Assembly (NCBI GenBank): GCA_964640725.1
Contig: CAZXIJ010000001.1
Coordinates: forward strand, 124,001-188,000
DNA length: 64,000 bases
Direction: 5' to 3'
Origin: CALHVX01 sp964640725
GTDB lineage: Bacteria > Pseudomonadota > Gammaproteobacteria > Pseudomonadales > Azotimanducaceae
Translations under genes and position numbers: made by a program
Shown here: in pieces, positions 44,417 through 51,485 of the stretch
Position numbering within the stretch: position 1 is the first letter of the stretch
Layout of the letters: each line of letters starts with the position of its first letter
The notes under the pieces: generated by a model
Seen by the model: only the letters and a program-made list of their open reading frames with translations
The model's database searches: none
What the model was told of the DNA's origin: nothing

Positions 44417-45404
44417 GTAGCTGTAGCTGAAACACCACGTCAGCACTGCTGCGTGAGATCAGATCCTCCATCAAGGAAAAATCGATGTTAAGTCGCTGGC
44501 TGGCCGCAACGCGGAAACCAAGGGTACCCAGCAGCGCGGTGCCCCCCAGGGCATCGACCCGGCTGTCATACAGATCGCTGTGCGCATCGAGCTGCGCCAG
44601 CAACGCCAGCCGGGGCCCGACCGCGCGGCGCAGGCCCAGGTGGCCAAACCAGGCCGCATTCTCCTGGCGATCCGGCAACAAGTCACTGTCGCCAAGCGCC
44701 GCGAAGCCCACACCGCCGGAGATCACCACGCCGACCCGGGAAAGCAGCGCTCGCTCCTCGAGCTCCAGCCACAAAGCGAGATCCGTGCCCTCACTGCCCG
44801 TCATCTTGTCGACGCGGCCGGTAGGCAGCTTGAGCTGGCCGCGGGCCGTCAACGCCCGGGCGTCGCTGGTCAGGAGCGACCAGCCCAGCCAGCCCCGCAG
44901 GTCCCCGAGGCCTCGCTGCCGGTCCCGGAACGCGACCGGCGTTTGCCCGTCGCTGCGGATAGAGTAATTCAGCAGGTCTCTCGGGGCCAGATCGCGTCCG
45001 CCTTCGGGCAGCCCAAAGGTGTTGTGAAAACTGTCAATGGAACGGTCCAGAAAGCCTCGCGTGTGCTGCACGTAGGGCAGCACTAAGCCCCACTCGCCGC
45101 GGCGGCCAAAGGCGCGCTGCAGGATGTACTCGAACTGCGTGGTCTCGCCGTCGAAGGTCAGCTGCGTCTCGGGAAATCGGGCCGACGTGAAATTGCTCAC
45201 CTGGGCGATGCGCGCACTGGCCGTCAGGCGCTCACAGCAGCGCTGCGCACCCTGCATCACCGGCAAGCCGTAAAGCAATGACACCGGGGCCAGGTTACGC
45301 ACTGGCAGCGGCGCCGCGAGCAGATCGCTGGCCCGCGCCGGCCAGGCCGCCAGCGCCAGCAGGCTCAGGGCAAGAAGGGATAATCGGCGGCAGAACCGGT
45401 GCAA
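44403..45404 (-). CDS. DUF3187 family outer-membrane protein
   Basis: A 333-residue exported protein with a signal peptide (LSLLALSLLALAAWPARAS) and beta-barrel-like strands. The opening PVRNLAPVSLLYGLPV is the family hallmark of DUF3187. Role unknown. The start is a TTG with GAGG five bases upstream; a possible -10, TAGAAT, lies at 45439-45444, which gives a leader of about 28 bases. Confidence 0.78.
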   Translation of the reverse strand: MHRFCRRLSLLALSLLALAAWPARASDLLAAPLPVRNLAPVSLLYGLPVMQGAQRCCERLTASARIAQVSNFTSARFPETQLTFDGETTQFEYILQRAFGRRGEWGLVLPYVQHTRGFLDRSIDSFHNTFGLPEGGRDLAPRDLLNYSIRSDGQTPVAFRDRQRGLGDLRGWLGWSLLTSDARALTARGQLKLPTGRVDKMTGSEGTDLALWLELEERALLSRVGVVISGGVGFAALGDSDLLPDRQENAAWFGHLGLRRAVGPRLALLAQLDAHSDLYDSRVDALGGTALLGTLGFRVAASQRLNIDFSLMEDLISRSSADVVFQLQLHAQL

Positions 45405-45498
45405 GGCAGCCTCGAACAGCGACAGTGTGAACGGCGAAATTCTACCAAAGGCAGCGCCCGGTTCCGTGACGGCAGCAACGCCCCGGGAAGGGCCAGGC

Positions 45499-46608
45499 TC
45501 AGGCGGCAGCGATCAGCGCACGCTCTCCGCAGACGCGGTTGCGGCCCTGGTCTTTTGACAGGTACAGGGCCCGGTCACCGCGCTCGATGAACGCTTCCGG
45601 AGCCTCGCCCGGGCGATATTCGGCCACGCCCAGGGAAATCGTCAGCGGATGGCTGTCGCCGGACACCGTGATGACCGGCTGAGCCTCGATCATGCCGCGA
45701 ATCTGCTCTGCAAGCCGCATGGCGCCATCGTAGGGCGTAGACGGCAGCAACACGGCAAACTCTTCGCCGCCGTAGCGGGCGAGCAAGTCGCGGCCCTTGA
45801 CACAGGCCCTCAACTCAAGCGCAACAAAGCGCAGCACGTCGTCACCAACCTGATGACCATGGTTGTCGTTGAACTGCTTGAAATGGTCGATGTCTGCCAT
45901 GATGAGGCACAGCGGCGTGCCGTTGTTTTCCGCCTCGGCCATCATGGAGCGGATGGATTTGTCGAAGACCCGACGGTTGGCGATGCGGGTCAGCGGGTCC
46001 GTACGGGAATCCCGGGACAGGCGGTCAACCTGGGCGCGCAGCCGATGCAGCTCTGAGCTCATGGATTTCAGCGACCCTTCCACCTGGCCGCTGCGCTCGC
46101 GCGTTGCCGCCGTTTCCTTGGCGAGCAGAACGACCAGTTTTTGCAGATCGCCTGCACTGAGGCCATCGGTCAGTTTGCTGCAGCATTCGTCCAGCACGTC
46201 CGAGTAGCGATCCATATCGCTGCCCAGCCCGCCCAGCTCTCGCAGCACGCCTTCAACGCGCTGGCGCATCTCGCCCTGGATGTCGTCGACCTCGGCGCGA
46301 ATGGCATCCAGGAAATGGCGCTGGTAGATGTCCTCACAGCGATCGGGGGAAAAAGACTCGCCGTCCGACAGCAGCTGCTCGATCTCGCGCACCAGCTCGC
46401 CGTTGGCGCGGGTCACATACTCGTACCAGATTGCGTAGTTTTGCGGGATCGTCGGCACGCGCTGCCGGCTCATGAGCGGCAACACCTGTTTGCACACGCC
46501 TATGGCGTGTTCAAGGTCAATGTCAAACTCGTCGCTGGAAGCAGACACACAGGCTCTCGCGCATTGGGGTTCTTTTAAGGTAGTCAAAGCCTCAGGAAAT
46601 GCCCGCAC
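45499..46608 (-). CDS. Diguanylate cyclase (GGDEF) with helical sensor region
   Basis: A 369-residue soluble protein. The first 200 residues are helical and coiled-coil-rich (VEGSLKSMSSELHRLRAQVD), followed by a GGDEF domain with DPLTRIANRRVFDKS, MADIDHFKQFND and the active-site RYGGEEFAVLLP. It makes cyclic-di-GMP. The inhibitory I-site five residues before GGEEF should be R-x-x-D but reads K-G-R-D, so product inhibition may be weakened. Start is a GTG at 46608. Confidence 0.88.
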   Translation of the reverse strand: MRAFPEALTTLKEPQCARACVSASSDEFDIDLEHAIGVCKQVLPLMSRQRVPTIPQNYAIWYEYVTRANGELVREIEQLLSDGESFSPDRCEDIYQRHFLDAIRAEVDDIQGEMRQRVEGVLRELGGLGSDMDRYSDVLDECCSKLTDGLSAGDLQKLVVLLAKETAATRERSGQVEGSLKSMSSELHRLRAQVDRLSRDSRTDPLTRIANRRVFDKSIRSMMAEAENNGTPLCLIMADIDHFKQFNDNHGHQVGDDVLRFVALELRACVKGRDLLARYGGEEFAVLLPSTPYDGAMRLAEQIRGMIEAQPVITVSGDSHPLTISLGVAEYRPGEAPEAFIERGDRALYLSKDQGRNRVCGERALIAAA

Positions 46609-46700
46609 AAAGGCTGCGACCTGAGCAATTGATCACTGTTCCGCAATGGACCGCCGCGGCGCGGCCCGCAAGCGGTCAGCGCGCGCCAATAAATTGACGC

Positions 46701-46876
46701 GTCAGCTCTTGGCAGCTTCTGCCGTCAGCNNNNNNNNNNNNNNNNNNNNNNNNNNNNNNNNNNNNNNNNNNNNNNNNNNNNNNNNNNNNNNNNNNNNNNN
46801 NNNNNNNNNNNNNNNNNNNNNNNNNNNNNCGTCAGCTCTTGGCAGCTTCTGCCGTCAGCGCTTGGCAGCTTCTGCC
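46701..46876. repeat. 23-base tandem repeat spanning gap 2
   Basis: Unit GTCAGCTCTTGGCAGCTTCTGCC at 46701-46723 (partial second unit to 46729) and again at 46831-46853, with a one-base variant GTCAGCGCTTGGCAGCTTCTGCC at 46854-46876. The last unit is the 3' end and stop of the acyl-CoA synthetase gene. Each unit contains the small palindrome GGCAG-AAG-CTGCC on the minus strand. The copy number is unknown because the array contains the assembly gap. Confidence 0.8.
46730..46829. other. Assembly gap 2 (100 N) inside a repeat
   Basis: Exactly 100 Ns. The 30 bases before it (46700-46729) are identical to the 30 bases after it (46830-46859), so the two contig ends overlap and the gap may be zero or may hide more copies of the 23-base repeat. 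Confidence 0.95.
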
Positions 46877-48471
46877 GCGACCGCCTTCGCCCATTTATAG
46901 TCGGCCTTGCCGTTGGGCGCCCGGCGCACCTCCGGCACCAGGCAAACCTGGCGCGGTATCTTGTAGCTCGCCAGCTGCTCCCGGGCAAAGTCCAGCAGCG
47001 CATCCTCCGCCAGCGCGCCGTCGTCGGTGGCCGCCACCACGGCAACGATACGCTCGCCAAAACGCTCGTCCGGCTGGCCGACGACCAGGGTGTCGCGCAC
47101 GGCGGGGTGTCGCTTGAGGGCCTCTTCGACTTCCTCCGGAAACACCTTCTCGCCGGCCGTGTTAATGCAGGCGCTGCCGCGACCCAGCAGGGTGATGGAG
47201 CCGTCCGCTTCGACGGTCGCGAAGTCCCCGGGAAAGCTGTAACGGACGCCGTCGATCTCGCGAAAAGTCGCCGCCGACTTGCTGTCGTCCTTGTAGTAGC
47301 CGATGGGCACCAGCCCTGTGGTGCCGATCATGCCCATGACGCCGCTGCCGGGCTCGACTTCACGGTCGTCCTCGGTGAATACCTTGACGCCCTCGTTGAG
47401 CTGGAACTTCGCGGTGTCGGCCTTGGCCTCCCGAGAAGTCACGGACATACCCATGCCGCCTTCCGAGGAGCCCATGATATCGATCAGCGCGACGTCCAGA
47501 TGCTCAAGCAGGCCGGCCTTGATCTCGGCGCTCCACATGACGCCGCTGGAGACCAGCTGTTTGAGCGCCGCCGGTCGATAGGGCTCACCGGCGTCGCGCG
47601 CTTCCTCCAGCGCCTGCAGCAATGGCCGGGCGAAAGCGTCGCCGACGATGACCATCTCGTTGACCTGATGCATCTGCACCAGCTGCCAGAGCCGGTGCGC
47701 ATCCAGACCCAGCTTGCTGGTGGCGACCACCGTTCCCGCCTGGGCATGGGTTGTCATGCAGCCAAGCCACATGCCGGTCCCGTGCATCATGGGGCAGGCC
47801 GGCAGGCTCCGGGGCGCGGTCTCGATGGCATCGAGAAAGGTCTGATAGCCCGCCACGTCGGTGGGCGGCGCCACTTCGTGCGCGGCGGCGGCGATGCCCA
47901 GCATGCCCGCCGAGAAGCCGGTGGCCGGGTACATCACCCCCTTGGGCATGCCGGTGGTGCCGCCGGTATAGAGCATGTACACCCCGTCTTCCGGTTGCGC
48001 TCGCCGTGCCAGGGGCGCTTCGCGCTGCAACGACTCGTACGCGGTCGCGAAATCCAGCAGCACCTCGGCGCTGCCGTCGTCGACCTGCACGAACAGCTTG
48101 ATATTGGGCAGGCGCTCCCGAATCTCCCAGATGCGCATGGCGTAGCTGCCCTGGAACACCACGGCTTCCGCATCGGAATTGTTCAGCAGGTAAACCAGCT
48201 CGTCCGCCTTGTAGCGATAGTTCACATTGATGGGACAGCCGCCGATCTTGAAGGCCGCAAACTGGCTTTCCAGATACTCGATGCTGTTGTGCAGGTAGAT
48301 CCCGACCTTGCTGCCGGGGCCCAGGCCGGCCGCTTCGAACATCGCCGCCAGGCGCGCAGCCCGGTCCTCGTAGTCCCCCCAGCGGCGGCTCACGCCGTCA
48401 CAGATCACCGCTTCGCGCTGTGGTGCGTGATCAGCAGCGGCCTCCCAGATCGTCGCGAAGTGCAATGCCAT
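46855..48471 (-). CDS. Acyl-CoA synthetase, FadD17/FadD19-like
   Basis: A 538-residue adenylate-forming enzyme: YMLYTGGTTGMPKGVMYP (P-loop with TGGTTG in place of TSGTTG), MGSSEGGMG as the adenylation motif, and LGRGSACINTAGEKVFPEEV as the hinge. TGGTTGMPKGV is typical of the branch that activates steroid side chains or other branched acids in actinobacteria, and of related marine proteobacterial enzymes. ATG 48471 follows GGGGAGA. The stop lies in the 23-base repeat at gap 2. A 17-base palindrome lies about 50 bases upstream. Confidence 0.85.
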   Translation of the reverse strand: MALHFATIWEAAADHAPQREAVICDGVSRRWGDYEDRAARLAAMFEAAGLGPGSKVGIYLHNSIEYLESQFAAFKIGGCPINVNYRYKADELVYLLNNSDAEAVVFQGSYAMRIWEIRERLPNIKLFVQVDDGSAEVLLDFATAYESLQREAPLARRAQPEDGVYMLYTGGTTGMPKGVMYPATGFSAGMLGIAAAAHEVAPPTDVAGYQTFLDAIETAPRSLPACPMMHGTGMWLGCMTTHAQAGTVVATSKLGLDAHRLWQLVQMHQVNEMVIVGDAFARPLLQALEEARDAGEPYRPAALKQLVSSGVMWSAEIKAGLLEHLDVALIDIMGSSEGGMGMSVTSREAKADTAKFQLNEGVKVFTEDDREVEPGSGVMGMIGTTGLVPIGYYKDDSKSAATFREIDGVRYSFPGDFATVEADGSITLLGRGSACINTAGEKVFPEEVEEALKRHPAVRDTLVVGQPDERFGERIVAVVAATDDGALAEDALLDFAREQLASYKIPRQVCLVPEVRRAPNGKADYKWAKAVAAEAAKR

Positions 48472-48523
48472 GCCGCCGTCTCCCCTGTTCGTGTCCCTCG
48501 ACTGTGCCAAAGACCGTGCAGCT

Positions 48524-48540
48524 ACGCCAACTATTGGCGT
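48524..48540. promoter_or_regulatory. 17-base operator-like palindrome
   Basis: ACGCCAA-CTA-TTGGCGT, seven-base perfect arms with a three-base centre, 53 bases upstream of the acyl-CoA synthetase start and 60 bases upstream of the sigma54-like promoter on the other strand. Typical of a dimeric repressor site; the regulator is not identified. Confidence 0.4.
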
Positions 48541-48601
48541 GTTAGACACCAAAAGCCTGGCCTTCTCATTGCAACTTGTTGTTTTTCATTGGTTTTACAA
48601 A

Positions 48602-48617
48602 TGGCACGGCTCTTGAA
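48602..48617 (+). promoter_or_regulatory. Sigma54-type -24/-12 promoter
   Basis: TGGCACG-gctc-TTGAA: the -24 element is a perfect match to TGGCACG, the spacing of four bases to the -12 element is correct, and the -12 has TTGA where TTGC is preferred. Transcription would start about 48628, 19 bases before the small-peptide ATG. The AT-rich stretch just upstream (48569-48600) could hold an IHF site. Confidence 0.5.
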
Positions 48618-48646
48618 AGGTCTTGGGCGAACCCAGGAGAAACCCG

Positions 48647-48754
48647 ATGTCGACCCTTCGTATTCCCCGCTGGCGCCAGCCCCGACTGACCTGGCAAATC
48701 GCCGCCACCCTCGCGCTCGCGCTGCTTGCCTTTGGCGCCTTCGCCGGCAATTAA
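48647..48754 (+). CDS. 35-residue single-pass membrane peptide
   Basis: A short ORF with a good AGGAGA seven bases ahead of its ATG and a double stop TAATAG. The peptide begins MSTLRIPRWRQPRLTW, is strongly basic, then has one hydrophobic helix (QIAATLALALLAFGAF) and ends AGN, so it would sit in the inner membrane with its N-terminus inside. It follows a sigma54-like promoter and precedes dps. No family is recognised. The combination of promoter, ribosome-binding site and amphipathic composition argues that it is real. Confidence 0.55.
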   Translation: MSTLRIPRWRQPRLTWQIAATLALALLAFGAFAGN

Positions 48755-48790
48755 TAGCTATTATCTATTGTTTTAAGATTAACAATTGAT
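48754..48790 (+). promoter_or_regulatory. OxyR-like site upstream of dps
   Basis: ATAG-ctattat-CTAT (48754-48768) fits the reported OxyR half-site ATAGntnnnanCTAT at every specified base. The second half, seven bases on (48776-48790), is degenerate (about five of ten). It is about 64-100 bases upstream of the dps ATG, in AT-rich DNA, where OxyR activation of dps is known in other bacteria. Confidence 0.5.
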
Positions 48791-48853
48791 TTAACTACGA
48801 ACCGGGATTGATAGATCATGGCCTGGACGCTCACACACCAACCAGGAGCCCCC

Positions 48854-49345
48854 ATGACCCAACCTCTTCACCCGGAAGCGCCAGCCATCAACATTGGCAT
48901 CAGCGATGAAGCACGCAACCGCATCGCCGGCGGCCTGTCGAGGCTGCTGGCAGATAGCTACAGCCTCTATCTGAAAACCCACTACTACCACTGGAACGTG
49001 ACCGGCCCCCGGTTCCGGGATCTGCACCTGCTGTTTGAAGAGCAGTACACCGAGCTGGCGACCGCCGTCGACGAGATCGCCGAGCGGGTGCGCACCCTGG
49101 GCTATCAGGCGCCCGGCACCTACGCCGCTTTCGCCAAGCTGACGCAGATTGACGAGGACACCGACGTGCCCGACGCAGAGACCATGCTCAGAAACCTGGT
49201 GACCGCTCAGGAAACGCTGGTTCGAACGGCCCGGGAAGTGCTGCCGAGCGCCCAGGAAGCTGACGACGAATCCAGCGCAAGCCTGATTGCGGACCGCATG
49301 GTCGTTCACGAAAAGGCAGCCTGGATGCTGCGCAGCCTGGTCTAG
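48854..49345 (+). CDS. dps: Dps ferritin-like DNA-protection protein
   Basis: A 163-residue ferritin-fold protein. The intersubunit ferroxidase ligands are visible in YHWNVTGPRFRDLHLLFEEQ (two histidines) and AVDEIAERVRTLG (aspartate and glutamate). It oxidises Fe(II) with hydrogen peroxide and protects DNA in starvation or oxidative stress. ATG 48854 follows AGGAG; an upstream in-frame ATG at 48818 lacks a site. The N-terminus is short with few lysines, so DNA binding may be weak. An OxyR-like site lies upstream. Confidence 0.9.
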   Translation: MTQPLHPEAPAINIGISDEARNRIAGGLSRLLADSYSLYLKTHYYHWNVTGPRFRDLHLLFEEQYTELATAVDEIAERVRTLGYQAPGTYAAFAKLTQIDEDTDVPDAETMLRNLVTAQETLVRTAREVLPSAQEADDESSASLIADRMVVHEKAAWMLRSLV

Positions 49346-49364
49346 GGCGCCCGCTGGCCGCGCG

Positions 49365-50369
49365 CTAGGGGCCGTTCAGCGGTTCGCCGGGACAGGTTGG
49401 CAGAGGCCACAGACACTGATCCGCCGGCAGGGCCGGAGGCGGCGCCGGCGCGGCTTCCTGCACCAGCTCTTCCAGGTCCTCGACGATGCCCAGAAAGCGC
49501 TCGGAGTAGCGTCTGGCCTGGGCATCCGTCATGCGGGTGAAGATGCCGGCCATGGTCTCAATGGCCAGCGCTTCGTTGGCCTCGCGGACCCCCCCGAAAT
49601 CCCCGTAGTAGGACTCCCGGCTATCGGTGAGCGACCGGAACTCCGCGACCAGATCCTCTGCCTGGATCCCTCGCGCTGCCCAGCGGTCCAGCAGCGCCAG
49701 CAGATCCGCCTGCCAGCGCTCCCGGTAGCTGACCCAGGGCACAAACTCCGGCTGGTAGCGCCGGGACTGAGCCAGGACGAAGTCCCTCTGGACCGGCGAC
49801 AACCGGCCGGTAAAGCGCTTGAGGCCTTTGCGCACTTCGCGAGCCCAGCGGTCCTGATTCTCCTCCAGGGACTTGCCGGCCTCTTCTTTGGCAAACTCGC
49901 GGTTTTCCTTGGCCAGCTTGCCCGGCAATTCGCTGATCTGTTCTGCGGTCAGCGACACCAGCATCTGGCTGCCGGTCCGGTGCCCCTTCTCCTCGATCGC
50001 TTCGGCCCATTCCAGCGCGGTTTCGATGAACGCCCGGAACTGCGACTGAAGCACCGCCTCTGCCCCGGGACCGCCGTCCAGAGCCGTGCCTGCGGCGGCG
50101 GCGATATCGGCTTCCAGGCGCCGAAGCGCGCCCGTATAGATCGGCAGTTGGGTGGTTCTGTGCCAATACAGCAGCCGCTTCAGTTCGCCGTCCAGGAAGA
50201 CGCGCTGGGACTTGTCGAAATCAATGTAGTCGTCGGCACTCCAGCGAATCAGCCGGTCGGCATTGTTGTAGGCCAGCTTGATGCTGCAGCCGGACAGGCC
50301 CAGCACAGCGATCAGCACGGCCAGCAGGCCGCCTAGGGATCGGGCGCTGTATCGTTGTCGGTCTGCCAT
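49365..50369 (-). CDS. DUF6279 family lipoprotein
   Basis: A 334-residue lipoprotein with a leader ending VLGLSGC, followed by SIKLAYNNADRLIRWSADDY and IDFDKSQ, the hallmark opening of DUF6279. The rest is highly helical and charged. Role unknown; the family is common in gammaproteobacterial envelopes. Its start lies 37 bases inside the DUF1232 gene, as in translationally coupled pairs. It is the last gene of the run starting with the glutamine-synthetase-like gene at 52863. Confidence 0.78.
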   Translation of the reverse strand: MADRQRYSARSLGGLLAVLIAVLGLSGCSIKLAYNNADRLIRWSADDYIDFDKSQRVFLDGELKRLLYWHRTTQLPIYTGALRRLEADIAAAAGTALDGGPGAEAVLQSQFRAFIETALEWAEAIEEKGHRTGSQMLVSLTAEQISELPGKLAKENREFAKEEAGKSLEENQDRWAREVRKGLKRFTGRLSPVQRDFVLAQSRRYQPEFVPWVSYRERWQADLLALLDRWAARGIQAEDLVAEFRSLTDSRESYYGDFGGVREANEALAIETMAGIFTRMTDAQARRYSERFLGIVEDLEELVQEAAPAPPPALPADQCLWPLPTCPGEPLNGP

Positions 50370-50743
50370 GCTCGGAATGCCTCCAGCTCGCTGCGCAGCT
50401 GTTGTAGTACGTAGCCGATGACAGCCACGTCATCGATGTAGCCCAGACCCAGCAGAAAGTCCGGGATGGCGTCCAGCGGCGCCACGAAGTAGACCACAGC
50501 CGCCGCGATGGACAGCAGCGCTTTGCCCGAGACGCCGCGGTAGTCACCCCGGGCCCAGGCTTGCAGCAGCGCCAGCATCGTTGCCAGCTCAGCGCGCACC
50601 GCCGCGAAACGGCCGCCGCCCCCGGCTGCGCTTCCCAGCTTCTGCGCGCCCCGGGCGGCCAGCGCCTTCACCGCCTGCGGATCTTTCAGCAGCGCCCGGG
50701 CCCGATTTTCGTGCCGGCGCAGATTGTGGGGGGGCTCAGTCAT
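50333..50743 (-). CDS. YkvA/DUF1232 family membrane protein
   Basis: A 136-residue protein whose C-terminal half has the DUF1232 signature VYFVAPLDAIPDFLLGLGYI followed by DDVAVIGYVL. The domain inserts a short helical hairpin into the membrane; its role is unknown. It overlaps the preceding amidotransferase gene by eight bases and the following DUF6279 gene by 37. Confidence 0.85.
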   Translation of the reverse strand: MTEPPHNLRRHENRARALLKDPQAVKALAARGAQKLGSAAGGGGRFAAVRAELATMLALLQAWARGDYRGVSGKALLSIAAAVVYFVAPLDAIPDFLLGLGYIDDVAVIGYVLQQLRSELEAFRAWQTDNDTAPDP

Positions 50744-51485
50744 GGTCCGTGCCTCGGTCTTTGGAGCCTGCGTGGCCGATAAAGTTGCACAGCCACCCGG
50801 TCACCAGATCGGCGCTGAGCGGGGCCGCCAGCCCGCTTGCAGCGGCATCGCAAACCGCATCGCCAATCTGCGCCCGGCGAGTCTCGAACAGGTCCCGGGC
50901 GTAGGCTCGGGTGAACTCAGGATGCCCCTGAACCCCGACCGCCAGCGGGCCCAGCTCGAAGGCCGCCACCGGGCAGCGGGCGGACGCGGCGAGCACCCGG
51001 GCACCGGGCGGCAGCGCCACTACCTGATCCTGATGACTCGCCAGCAGCTCGAACTGGCTGGCCGCCGGTGCCAGCCAGGCTCGCCGCTGCGTCACCTGGT
51101 AGCGCTGCACCCCGATCTGCCAGCCCGCGCTGGCCGGCGCCACGCGGCCGCCAAAAAAGTGCGCGAGCAGTTGATGCCCGAAGCAGATCCCGATCACCGG
51201 CCGGCCCGCTGCCATGGCCGAGCGACAGAACTCGGCCAGGCGCGCGATCCAGGGCAAGGGGTCGTAGACACTGTGCTGGCTGCCGGTCACCAGATAAGCG
51301 TCCGCCGTCGCCGGGCCGGGCAATTCGCCTTCCCGAGCGTTGATGTGCACCAGGCGTTCGGGCCCCAGGCCGGCCCGGGCAAAGAGGCGTTCGAACAGCG
51401 CCGGGTAGCCGCCGTGGACCGCCGCCAGCTCGGCCGACATCTGGTCTGCATGCAGCAGCCCCAGTCGCCACTCAGATGAGCTCAA
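50736..51485 (-). CDS. Class I glutamine amidotransferase-like protein
   Basis: A 249-residue protein with the catalytic cysteine in RPVIGICFGHQLLAHFFGG and histidine-glutamate in VQGHPEF, so the full C-H-E triad is present. Stand-alone enzymes of this type hydrolyse glutamine or gamma-glutamyl compounds. It overlaps by 14 bases the glutamine-synthetase-like ligase gene, and the pair recalls PuuA plus PuuD of gamma-glutamyl-polyamine metabolism, though the sequence is closer to GuaA-type amidotransferases than to PuuD. Confidence 0.82.
   Translation of the reverse strand: MSSSEWRLGLLHADQMSAELAAVHGGYPALFERLFARAGLGPERLVHINAREGELPGPATADAYLVTGSQHSVYDPLPWIARLAEFCRSAMAAGRPVIGICFGHQLLAHFFGGRVAPASAGWQIGVQRYQVTQRRAWLAPAASQFELLASHQDQVVALPPGARVLAASARCPVAAFELGPLAVGVQGHPEFTRAYARDLFETRRAQIGDAVCDAAASGLAAPLSADLVTGWLCNFIGHAGSKDRGTDHD

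Noticed and set aside
46701..46876. CRISPR-like repeats
   Set aside because: The 23-base units abut without spacers and copy a gene end; this is a tandem duplication, and no cas gene is present.
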